64,000 nt of DNA from Patagioenas fasciata (Eukaryota; Chordata; Aves; Columbiformes; Columbidae), in NCBI RefSeq assembly GCF_037038585.1, contig NC_092521.1:53328398-53392397 (forward strand), read 5' to 3'. Under the pieces are notes generated by a model. That model saw nothing but the letters and a program-made list of their open reading frames with translations. It did no database searches and was not told the origin of the DNA. Each line of letters begins with the position of its first letter. The first letter of the stretch is position 1. Position numbers and translations under genes: made by a program. Positions 13,140 to 25,000 of this stretch are shown one piece after another.

Positions 13140-13993
13140 ATGGACTTGAGGAAAGGAATGTAATCCAGAGGAACCTTGACAGGCTTGAGGAGTAGGCCCA
13201 TGTGAACCTCATGAAGTTCAACAAAGCCAAGTACAAGGTGCTGCACCTGGGTCAAAGCAATTCCCAGTATCAATACTGACTGAGAGATGTTAGGATTGAG
13301 AGCAGCCCTGTGGAGAAGGACTTGAGGGTACTGGTGGGTGAAAAGCTGGACATGAGCCAGGAATGTGCATTTGCAGCCCAAAAGGCAAATCATATCCTGG
13401 GCTGCATCAGAAGCAGCGTGGCCAGCAGGTTGAGGGACGTGATTCTACCCCTCTGCTTTGCTCTGCTGAGACCCCACCTGGAGTTCTGTGTCCAGCTCTG
13501 GAGCCCCCAAAATAAGAGGGACATGTACCTGTTGGAGAAGGTCCAGAGGAGCCCACCAAGATGATCAGACGGCTGGAACAGCTCTCTTATCAGGACAGGT
13601 TGAGAGAGCTGGGGTTGTTCAGCCTGGAGAAAAGAAGGCTCTGGGGAGACCTTATTGTGGCTTTTCAAAATACAAAGGGGTCTTATAAGAAAGATAGAAA
13701 GAGACTTTTTACCAAGGTCTGTAGTGACAGGACAAGGGGCAATGGTTTTAAACTGAGAGTAGCTTTAAACTGGATATAAAGAATACATTTTTTACTATGA
13801 GGGTGGTGAGGCACTGGAACAGGCTGCCCAGAGAAGTTATGGATGTCCCACCCCTGAAGGTGTTCAAGGCCAGGGTGGATGAGCTTTGAGCAACCTGGTC
13901 TAATGGAAGGTGTTCCTGTCCATGGCAGAGAGCTTGGAACTGGTTGATCTTTAAAAGTCCCCTCGGGTTCTAAAATTCTGTCATTCTATGATC
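13140..13993 (+). mobile_element. CR1 LINE 3' portion with broken ORF2 remnant
   Basis: Plus-strand CR1 copy in the AKAIN1 intron. Open pieces at 13310-13564 ([18 protein letters not shown], then [17 protein letters not shown]) and 13561-13779 ([16 protein letters not shown]) are the ORF2 C-terminus split by a frameshift. The tail TTCTGTCATTCTATGATC ends the copy near 13993. It belongs to a different CR1 subfamily from the 7155 and 20608 copies, judged by its wording. Confidence 0.92.
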
Positions 13994-15214
13994 TGAGTCC
14001 AAACCAATCACCAGCAAAATGACCAAACCTTACTCTGTGAGAAATACATAATTAATTATCTCCAATTCTTATTTGAAAGGACTTCAGAAATATACTTAAT
14101 TCCATCAAAAACAGACTTATTCATGTAAAAAAAATATACTTATATTCATGCCATACATGTTGTGCCTAAAAGTAAGATACAAACGTCATTTAATTCTATT
14201 GAAATCGAATAGTGTAACAAATACCCCTGCAACTGTACTGAGATGACAAAGTTTGTCTACAATTAAGAGGGTAAAACTATGAAAACTCAGAAACCATGTT
14301 TTAAGACGGAAAAGCTGACGGAATGGAATCGCTTGAATTCCTGGCACAGCTTCCATGATTCAGTTTGTTCCACTCCTCAGCACTTGAAACAGTGGGTTTT
14401 TTGGATAAAATTCAATGTTTCTTAACAGTAAAGTACAGATATTTCTCTATTACTCAAATATGAACTTGCTTTGTATTACACGATGAATTAGTCTTCTGGC
14501 TGGGCTGAAAAAGATCAGCCAATTCAGCTGGTGTTCAGAAGATAATATGTTCACAAAAGTACGGATAAACATGCAAATGTAAATACAAATTAGCATGTTG
14601 GAACAGGCTATGAGGTTATATGAAATGTGAAAAATTTGCCAGCTCCTATAGCTATAAAAAATGCAACTCATAATTTATTGTTAAAAACATACTGTCATTA
14701 AGCACCATGCTGTTGAAAATTACTCCGTTTTCTTTCCTTAGAGACACTTGATTATTTAGTTGGCTCTTGCCCCTTAATCCACAAAATATGACCTTTAAAT
14801 GTTTTTACATTAGGAAGGTCATCCACAGTAACACCCAGTTGAAAAAAATGGCAGTTTTCCAGTGAATTTCTACCTGAGCTTTTTAGTTGTTTGTAACGGA
14901 GCAATGCTTGCCTGAAAGCACCACTCAGGTGAGACCGACACTAGATGATTCTTATATTTGCTGGGAAAACAAACGAAGAACAGAGAACTCAAAACCTCTG
15001 GACTACTTCTGTCATGTCTCTGATGGTCTAGGTATGCACAGAAAATTAATGAAGCAGCACAAACAAACTTTTAACAATTTTACAACCGTATAACATAGTT
15101 GGGGTGATAGTAACTCAGGTAACAACAGCTAATTGGCTTTGGACATAGAGAGATTCAAAGTCATTGACCTGGAGTGATATCACAAATAAGACCATTGATA
15201 GTTTATGGTGACAA

Positions 15215-15505
15215 TCTAAACTGGAAAGAAACAGTGAAAATAATAGACCTCTTTGAGTGGGACATCTGACATTGTGTAGAGGTCTGAGCCTGCACTGGGA
15301 CCACTGCACGCAGGAGCTGGACTGCCAGCCAGGATCCAGACATGTTGAGCAGTCAGACACAAGTGTCCAGCTTCCCTGGGTGTGTCCATCTGGATATGAT
15401 CCTGAGAAAATGGTTCTACATGACCCTGCTTGAGCAGGCAACTGGACAAGATGACCTCCAGAGGTTCCTTCCAATGTCAAGCCTTCTGTGATCCTGTGAT
15501 TCTAG
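15215..15505 (+). mobile_element. CR1 LINE 3' tail, diverged
   Basis: The last 115 bases (GCTTGAGCAGGCAACTGGAC, GATGACCTCCAGAGGTTCC, then TTCTGTGATCCTGTGATTCTA) are a recognisable CR1 3' end on the plus strand. The preceding 180 bases, with a cysteine-poor broken frame, probably belong to the same copy but are less certain. It lies in the AKAIN1 intron. Confidence 0.7.
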
Positions 15506-17195
15506 CTGGTGAGGCTGACATAAATCACAGCTTTTCCACTTCCTGAAGGATAAAGAGCAGTGTCTAGAAGAGTATCCCCCAATCTTCCAATTATTCATTT
15601 CAGGTAAAGCAGTTAGCACAAAGCTGTTTTCTGAGAAGCTCATTTATCGATATGCTGGACTTACTCTGAGCAAGGAGAGAGGGATTGACTAAGGAAAGCG
15701 GAGATGACTCATTCAAGGATCCCAAAGGGGCTGAGCTGGAACATATCTATCAAACTACTCCGCCTTGCTGAAATACAGACTGCTGTGGACATAAACAAAG
15801 GCAGGAAACTGAGTGCCTGTAGAATTAATCAGGCATTTTTAGAACTGCATATTTTCAATTAGGTAAAAGAGAGATGCTGCCCTTGTCTAAGAATTTGGTG
15901 TTTAGCTAATCAAAATAAGAGTTACTAGGGTGATAAGATACAATTAATTTTTATATATATTTTTAAGATTCGAAGAATTACTGGTTCAATAAAAATTCCA
16001 TGACAAATGGTCACATGAAGTACTTGCTGGGAAAAACTTGCAAGATAGTACAAACAGCATTCTGCTTACTAGTTATCCTTGTCTAATGGCTAGTTTTTTC
16101 CTCTTGATATCAGAAAATAATTTCTACTTATTCTCTGTTGTTAAACACACACTTGATTTATACAGGAACCCAGCACCCTAATTCTGTAAACAGAAAACTG
16201 AAAAATCTAGGATAAGTGATGTTAAATACAAGGTAGCAATTTTATCATTAAAACATGACAAAGTCTCTTTAGCATGTTTTTATTACCTTGTCTTTCACTT
16301 GGTAAGTTTTATGCCAACTATCATAGCAGATGAAAAGTAATTTGCAAACTTCAGCCTGGTTCTGAAATCTAAAGTACAGTCTGAGAGATTAAAAAAACAA
16401 CTCAAAATCTTGGACTCACTGCAGGAATCAGTCACATTTTCCACTCTCAGCTAAAACTATAGCCATATATCAGTACTTCAAAATTCCCTTGCCTTACTTG
16501 AAGACATTCCCCATGAAGGAAGATATGCTAGCAGTTTGGAAAAAGAACAAAAGCATTTGAAGTAGATCCCAAGTATTCATTTGAATTACTAGAACTAATA
16601 GTTTATAGCCAACAACATCTTGGATGGGAGACTTTACATTCTCTGTGATATTTCCAGACTACGCAATATACCTAGAAATGTATACATAGAAAATGGTAGT
16701 TACAGGGAAGGAGCATTTAGCACAGATTAAATCTGCAAGAACTTCACTCTGGTTGCACATGGACCTTTTCTCATTTACACACAGCACATTCTTCAAAGCA
16801 TCCTGAGTCACTTCCTTTCCAGCCTGCAATCAAAGCAGTCTCCTGCAATTTCTGTTCCTATCCCCTGTGACTTTGCGCTTTCATCCTGCTACAAGGTAAA
16901 CTTAACATGCCTTATAAACACTCCTACTAAGTGACACTCAGCAACAGGTCATTTGTTTGAATCAGCAGTTAAGTTCTTTACCACATCTTTTTGTCAGAAT
17001 GTTGAGAATACTATAATGGAGTTAAACTACTACAGGCATGACCTTGCTCTTGCAGAGATGCAAGTCCATCCCAGATCCACTAATGCTGGAAATGAACTAT
17101 GACGGAATGAGACACGTTTCAGTGGGTGCAGAATCAGTGTTTTAAAAGGAAATAGAAGCAACATTTCTGACATAGAAAGAGAGCAGAAGCTAAGT

Positions 17196-17483
17196 GGGGA
17201 AGGGAGGAAGGGAGGAAGGGAGGAAGGGAGGAAGGGAGGAAGGGAGGGAGGAAGGAAGGGAGGGAGGAAGGGAGGGAGGGAGGGAGGGAGGGAGGGAGGG
17301 AGGAAGGAAGGAAGGAAGGAAGGAAGGAAGGAAGGAAGGAAGGAAGGAAGGAAGGAAGGAAGGAAGGAAGGAAGGAAGGAAGGAAGGAAGGAAGGAAGGA
17401 AGGAAGGAAGGAAGGAAGGAAGGAAGGAAGGAAGGAAGGAAGGAAGGAAGGAAGGAAGGAAGGAAGGAAGGAAGGGAGGGAGG
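17196..17483. repeat. (GGAA/GGGA)n microsatellite, 288 bp
   Basis: An uninterrupted purine tract. A mixed GGAAG/GGGAG section (17196-17300) is followed by a nearly pure AAGG tetranucleotide run (about 17301-17476) and a short GGGAGGGA end. The transcribed strand of AKAIN1 reads it as a polypyrimidine TTCC tract. Long open frames of KEGR or PSFL repeats across it are low-complexity artefacts. Confidence 0.97.
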
Positions 17484-20400
17484 CCCTTTGGAGAACATGA
17501 ACTTATCCCATACTTTTTGAGAAGACATTGGTCATTCACGATCATGCAGGACCATGAACGTACATCCAGTCTCAGGAAACTTATACTGTCTATCCCTTTT
17601 GTTTCTTCACCTGTATGAGGTTATTTCTTTTTTTCCAGGGGAAAAGTAATGCCTTTAATTTAAATTCAGCTTTCCTTAAAGCATGTGACATTTATGCAGC
17701 CTGTCATGTGTTCCTGCAGGTCAGGTCTCATTCTCTCTTGAGACACAACACAAACATTGCATTTGAAGAGAACAGCTTAGCTTATAGGACCAGTTCCACA
17801 AATCCCAAGGGCCATTCATCAGAGGCTGAAAGCTTATGTTCTGCTTCACAGGAATAACGAATGCAGTTTAATTCCAGCAAATTAATACCATCAAAGATGT
17901 TCTTCTGAAAAAAAAAGAAAATCTTGTTTGTGTAAACTGCTTTGAGCTTAACCATATCTAAAACTAACAAAAATCACATTCCTCTAAGCAAATTTCTGAG
18001 CAATTTAGAACTGACAGTTACCCAAAATGTATTCACCTGTTAGCTAGCATTTTAATTAATGCAAATTTTCTAAAGCTGGAAGAGCCATGAAGCAAATATT
18101 CTTTCTTCTTTTTTTTTAAGAGATTATGCAGCTATATCCTTTAATAAGAAAATACACTATCAATATATTGCTTTGGATTGCAATAGTTAACCATTTTATT
18201 ATTTTCTGCAGCATTGCAACACTAGAATTATTTTTGTTTCCATTATTAACAAAAAGTAACAATAACCCAATGAAAATACTGCTCTCTGTTAAATCTATTT
18301 CAATTCTCTTTAAAATTACTACTTTAAGATTTATAATCCAACTGACATTTTAAAATGAAATTTAAGTATAAGTGAGCAAGACTGTGACAATTAAGACCAC
18401 CATAAGATCAAGTGTGGATGCATGTGAGCTGTATTTATGGAAAAAAGTTGCAGGATGTTACCCAAATCATGTTTATAAACTGTAGATCTTTTGAAAAACT
18501 TAAAAAACCTGGCAAGTTTGCAATGACATAATGTACATGTATATGTTGTAGTAACTAACAGTAACATTCTTTCCATTAGTATTGATATTCTTCTACAAGA
18601 AACATCAGTTCTTTAACCTTCCATTGGCATTAGGCAGTTACATATCTCTCCATCTTTCCAGCCACAGCATGAAAATTCCAGATGAGCCTCTTCCGGTAAA
18701 TATTTTGCAACCTGTGAATTGAAATGGTAAAAAAATCTCCTTCCTTGATTTGCTTTATAAGTTGATGTTAGGATTTCATCAGCAGAAGTTTAATTTGAAG
18801 AAGAGGTGTAAAATATGAAGCTGCACAGCATCCATAATCATGAAATGTTGATGAGTCATGTTAATTACATCCAGAATGCATTAACATGGCAGGCAGCCAG
18901 GGCTGAAGGCTCTCCAATGTGTGCACAAAACCCAACTTTATATATGAGTGTCATTAAGCTATTTATGGGATTACAGAACCAATTTGTCTCAATGTCAGTA
19001 ATGATGCCAGTTCAGACACCTCACAAAATGGTCCTACAATGAAGTTGTAAATTGAATCTTTAAAAAAAGAAATAAGAAATGTATTCTTAACTGTATTAGC
19101 ATTAATTCTGCCCAGTAATGTTTCTCACGCTCTCAAATGGTGTCTTGTGAGGTCCTGATGACAGCTGTCGAGAATCAGAGAGCAATACTCACTTGCCCTG
19201 ATTCCTTGAGGAAGAAGTGAGGACACCAAACATATCAGAACTGCTAAAAGTACTTTCATGTAGGACTGCTGTGTTTTTCCAATTCCCTAATCTGTGGCAT
19301 GCAGGGGATTTTAACATTCACTTTCCCTAGGAAAGTCACAGCTCAGTTGTGTTATATTCTCTGCCTTAACCTCACTCTGTAACTCCTGTCATGCAACCAG
19401 CATGGAAGAAGAACTGTTTTTGGGAAGGGGGCAAGCATAGACTGCTTTGCTTTTCAAAGAATTTTTAAGTATGAAGCAGGAAAAAACCCTGTTTTGAACA
19501 CAAATCCAGGAGGAATGGAAGGGTGAAAGAAGAGTAGAAATGCAGATAAACTGTCTCAAAGGACATAATAACATATCCAGAGTAATATTTCATTCTATCT
19601 TTTCTAAACTAAGCTTTTGTAATTTTGTTTTTCCACTAAGTTTTATATTTTCTTAAGAGAAAATAATATCTAGAAGTCTCTTTGGTTTGTTTGCTATGTA
19701 AAAGTTATATTTTTAAAGACTCCAGTGAGTTATTTCACAGCTGTGATGCTGACAGAATCCTTGTTTGCAACAGGATGCCATGACATGCAGTTTTCCCCTC
19801 TGAAAGCTAATTCGTTAAATTCCCAGAGAAATATTAATATTTTCTGCTCTGTTAAGAAAACATACTTCAAGAAAAAATATGTCAATCTGTGAGTATTTAA
19901 TAGAAGTAGTAAGGCATATGCACCCCCTCCATACTGACAAGTGGTAAGTGGATTCACTGATCAAAGTAAGAAAATATGGTGTGATTTTATCAAATATGCA
20001 TACTACAAAGTAAAGCAAATGTAACTAATTCACAGGAGATTATATTTGCCTTACCATTAGAATAATATCAGAGTAGAATATGGCTCAATTTACTTCTTCA
20101 GGGAGAAAATTTCAGGCTCTCTTGAAGAAGGAAGACAGCATCTTCTGATAGCACAACTACAAGCATTTGCTGGGTCAGTCAACTGCAGCACAGATCTCAC
20201 CTGTCTTGACTTCCCTGGCAATGCATTCTAAAGGAACCTGAAGCATTTTATGGCTATTCAGGTCAGCTTTCCATTTCTGCTAACGTCAATAAAGTTTCTG
20301 TTCTAATTGCAATCCCTTAAAATATAATAAATCTTGTTCTGTAGGATCTTGTGAATTATTAGGGAAAGAACACACTACAAGTAGGTAAGCAGTACTCAGG

Positions 20401-20607
20401 TAGTTTTAGAAAGCATATAAAGAAATTACTAATACATTGCTTGCAAAGAATTTTGGATTAACTTAGTATTTGTAAGCTTAATACAGCAGATTGTGTCCTT
20501 AATAAAATCCTTAAGAGACAAGATTGATGGTATAGGAATAAATCTACCTTTCACTGTATTTTACAGTAAGCGCATTTAATCTCCTTTATCTCCATCATCT
20601 TTGCCAG

Positions 20608-22047
20608 GTCTTGAGAGACGGGAGAGGTGCCTGAGGACTGGAGGAAAGCTAATGTCACCCCAATCTGCAAAAAGGAAGACCTGGGTAATTATAGACCGGT
20701 CAGCCTCACCTCCATCCCTGGGAAAGTAATGGAATGACTTATCCTTGGTGCCATCTCAAGGCATATCAAGGATAAGAGGGTCATTAGGGGCAGTCAACCT
20801 GGCTTCACCAAGGGGAAGTCATGCTTGACCAACCTCATAGCTTTTTATGAAGATATAACGAGGTGGACAGATGATGGCAGGGCGGTGGAAGTGGTCTACC
20901 TTGACTTCAGTAAAGCATTTGACAGAGTCTCCCACAGCATTCTCATAGCTAAACTGAGGAAGTGTGGTCTGGACGATCAGATAGTGAGGTGGACTGCGAA
21001 CTGGCTGAAGGAAAGAAGGCAGAGAGTTGTGGTCAATGCGGCAGAGTCCGGTTGGAGGCCTGTATCTAGTGGAGTGCCTCAAGGGTCAGTGCTGGGGCCA
21101 GTACTGTTCAACATATACATCAATGATTTAGATGAGGATCTAGAGTGTACTATCAGCAAGTTTGCTGATGACACCAAACTGGGAGGAGTGGCTGACACGC
21201 CAGAAGGCTGTGCTGCCATCCAGCATGACCTGGACAGGGTAGAGAGCTGGGCGGGGAAAAATTTAATGAAATATAACAAGGGTAAATGTAAAGTATTGCA
21301 TCTGGGCAGGAACAGCCCCAGGTTCCAGTATAAGTTGGGGAATGATCCATTAGAGAGCAGTGTAGGGGAGAGGGACCTGGGGATCCTGGTGGACAGCAGC
21401 ATGACCATGAGCCAGAACTGTGCCCTTGTGGCCAAGAGGGCCAATGGCATCCTGAGGTGTATTAGAAGGGGGGTGGTTAGGAGGTGAAGAGAGAGGTTCT
21501 CCTACCTCTCTACTCTGCCCTGGTGAGACCACACCTGGAATATTGTGTCCAGTTCTGGGCTCCTCAGTTCCAGAAGGACAGGGAACTGCTGGAGAGAGTC
21601 CAGCGCAGGGCAACCAAGATGATTAAGGGAGTGGAGCATCTCCTTATGAGGAAAGGCTGAGGGAGCTGGGTCTCTTTAGTTTGGAGAAGAGGAGACTGAG
21701 TGGTGACCTTATTAATGTTTACAAATATGTAAAGGGTGAGTGTCACGAGGATGGAGCCAGGCTCTTCCCAGTGACAAACAATGGTAGGACAAGGGGTTAA
21801 GCTGGAACATAAGAGGTTCCACTTAAACTTGAGAAGAAACTTCTTCTCAGTGAGGGTGACAGAGCACTGGAACAGGCTGCCCAGGGAGGTTGTGGAGTCT
21901 CCTGCTCTGGAGACATTCAAAACCCGCCTGGACACGTTCCTGTGTAGCCTCATCTAGGTGTTCCTGCTCCGACAGGGGCATTGGACTAGACGATCTTTCG
22001 AGGTCCCTTCCAATCCCTAGCATTCTATGATTCTATGATTCTATGAT
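20608..22047 (+). mobile_element. CR1 LINE, 1.4 kb, with reverse-transcriptase ORF remnant
   Basis: The best-preserved CR1 in the window, in the AKAIN1 intron and antisense to it. The open frame 20825-21487 (220 residues) covers the RT palm: VVYLDFSKAFDRVSH, then [20 protein letters not shown], then the catalytic KFADDTKLGG, and continues to ERDLGILVDSS. A frameshift at about 21487 breaks the rest, which continues as [17 protein letters not shown]-like sequence up to the tail. The 3' end carries three consecutive ATTCTATG units (22021-22047). It lacks the 5' end of ORF2 and all of ORF1, so it cannot move by itself. Confidence 0.96.
20825..21487 (+). pseudogene. CR1 ORF2 reverse-transcriptase fragment
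   Basis: An open run of 220 codons within the CR1 copy. Visible RT blocks are the first catalytic Asp in YLDFSKAF (about residue 27), the PQGSVLGP block (about residues 89-96) and the FADD motif (about residues 113-116). Upstream, the fingers region and endonuclease domain are absent; downstream, the frame ends early after GVVRR. Full CR1 ORF2 proteins are roughly 900-1000 residues, so this is about a quarter. No promoter or start context supports expression as a protein. Confidence 0.9.
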
Positions 22048-25000
22048 AAAGCATATAAGGTTGGAATCATATTATGTATGTCTGTAACAAGTACATCAGA
22101 GCAATTCATCTAGAAGAATAATTATTTGGAGGGACAAACTTCAGAGGTCAGTGTAACTCATTCCTTTTGTACATTCACCATATGATTTTCCTGCTCAACA
22201 CATGGAGCCCACACACAATGCCATTAAGGATACTCATAATGACTGTATCACTTATTACCACCATCCCCCAACTATGAAAAACTCCTTCGATATAGGCCAG
22301 TACACAGTCACTGTGAAGACAGAATTCTTTTCACTGCTAACCTAAATAGGATTCAACCCAGTGATATGCAAGTGAAAGGTACAAGTGTCACCTGTTTAAG
22401 CCTTTTGTTCTGGTAAAAATAATTTGAAAAAGTAATTTCTGTGCCAGTTTTTAACACGTTTTAACATGTTCATTCATACTTCAAATAAATTTTGCACTTA
22501 GGACTGTTGGCTGCTTTTTAAGCTTGCTAATTTAATCACATTTCTGAATAACTATGAACCAACTAACTTTCACCTCACTAATGAGATCTATTAGTGGAGT
22601 TTCATGGCATGGGAAAGATTAATGCATCATTGGTGAGAGGTCAGCACAAGAAACAATTTTTCCTCAGAAAGCAAGAAGTTTTCTTGTATCTGATTTCTTC
22701 CTACCAGGTGGCACTTTGAAGTACTGTTGAGAGCTTTTAGCTGCAAATACATTTTGAGGGACACCTGGCCTGCATACTCAGACCAGCCATCACAAATTCT
22801 GGACAAGAAAACCATTAGATCAGACTGCAGGAGGTCTGCAAAACAGTCTTGCCTGTAGCCTTTGAATTATGTCTATGACATGGTATTTGTCAACACTAAG
22901 CTCATGAGAAAGAATCCTGCATATACTACATTTTATATTGGAGGAGGTGGTTTGGTACTGCAGAAGTTAGAGCATGAGCAGAACGCAGCACAACAGTTAA
23001 CAGGGACAAGAACTATGCCCTGACTTACTACAATTGTTCTCACAGGCGACGGGCACTTCATAGCTGAGAGTCCCAGCACAAACACTGCAGATATCCCACA
23101 ACAGGTTATCTTCAGAAAAGTAAAGTTAAAGGTAGCAATTTTTCCATTCATTAATGGGTCCATCCAAAGTGTCTTGATCTGTGCATTACAGACAGGGTTC
23201 TCCACAGTACCTGTAACTCTATAATCAAAAAAAATAAAAGTTCTCAAGAAATCTCATGTCTTCACATCCCATGGCACAAAAGGTTTGATGCTTTCCCAGC
23301 TTTTCCACAAGATAACATCAGGACTATCCAGACAAGTAAGTACATCTGCTTCAGTGTGCAGCTGCTATGTCTTCAATTGCAGTTTAATGAGATTCCTAAA
23401 ATGTTTGGTACAGGATGTGCTTCTGATCTTCGGTGTCATTATGCAAGTCTGCTACACTGCTCCTAGCAGTGTTAAAAACAGCTGTGCTGCTGAAAAGCTA
23501 GTTGAAAAGCTATTGGCATTGCTATTGTAAGAAAGAGGTGCTGAGCAGACAATTTTCTGACTTCTCTAATGTCTGTCTTTAAACTTTGAGTGTGTTTGAA
23601 CATCTTTTTGTACATAAAAATATTGACACAAAAATGAGTTCTTCCTCCTCCTTTTGGGATTGAAGGGTCATGAGTGTGTTCCTAGTTACAGAGAAAATGC
23701 CAGGTAAGAAGGAATTCTTCAAATTCCACTGAAAAATAACAAGATTCACCTGAAAGATGAAATCACACAATTCATAGCAGATCCATGCTTAAAGGACGGG
23801 AGTGTTCAGACACTAAAACAAGCAGTCAGTGTAAGCGTTGCAATCTTTCTTGATGTATTCAGATAAAAACTGATGCCTTTCTAAAATATATTATTTAGTC
23901 AAAAAAACAAATTCCTATTCAAGCAAACACAGGTCTGTACAGTACTGACTGGGTGAGACAGGGATCACCAGCAATGATGAGACTTGGTAATTTGGTAATT
24001 TTTTACTGTCTTGAATTATAGATCAAAAAACTCGAAATATATTAAAATAATCATGAAATTATAACCTAGCAAGAATTGCTTAGAAAACCCAATAGGTAGC
24101 TCAAATATCCTTAACAGGTTTCTAACTTTTATTCCCAAACTAGTTTTAGAAATGCAGGCCATCTCTGTGCTATATTGGTACATACACTTAAGTGCAAAGG
24201 TCTAAGACATAAGTGCTTGAGTGACTCATGTGCAAAGCAGCATCAGAAAAAAAAAATCCTTGGAGCATGAAAAACACCTTTATATGCTGCTTGTTCAGGC
24301 AAATCGGAAGTAAACGGAATTATTTTAAATTGTATTTTACCTTTCCACTTGAAAAAGTTTTAGGTCTGAAAACAGGCATGGAATATAGTGCAGTCATTTT
24401 CGGGAGAAGTACCTGAAAGCAATTTGCGAAGAGCTAGCATGATATTGATTAGCAACATTTAAAATTATCGTTAAATCTTACAAGTCCATTTAAGAACAAA
24501 AATAAGATTATTATTGATCAGGTAGCCTCATATTGGAAGTGATCACTCCTTTGTAAACTCACGATGTGCTAACAGAAGAAAGCTCGCTGCAGTTTTTGCT
24601 GGTGCTTTAGAACAAATAAATGTTTTAATAACTCTTCATTCCTTACCTTACAAAAGGACAGATAATTAATCTGTGGAATTTTTTTATAGTTATCAACCTT
24701 TTATAAGCTAATTTGGCAGAGATTTTTTTTTTTTTAAATTCTGCAATATGCTATCTTCTGAAGTCTCCTAAGAAAATCTGCCAGTTCAAGAATGATGACT
24801 TCTCGTTGCTTTTTGACCTAATCCAAAACCTTGACATTTCATACTGCAGTATGACATTTCATACATGCTGCAGTCCCATGCATATCTCCATCCTTATATC
24901 TAACAACCAGTAACACGTTTTTGTTTACTTCTCAGGCTTCCTATAGCAGTTCAATTCAGGAAAAGTAAAGAAGTTAAACTTTTAAATGTGCACTTTGGCA

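Noticed and set aside
17030-17545. Long PSFL/KEGR repeat proteins
   Set aside because: Translation of the GGAA-type microsatellite; appears on both strands.
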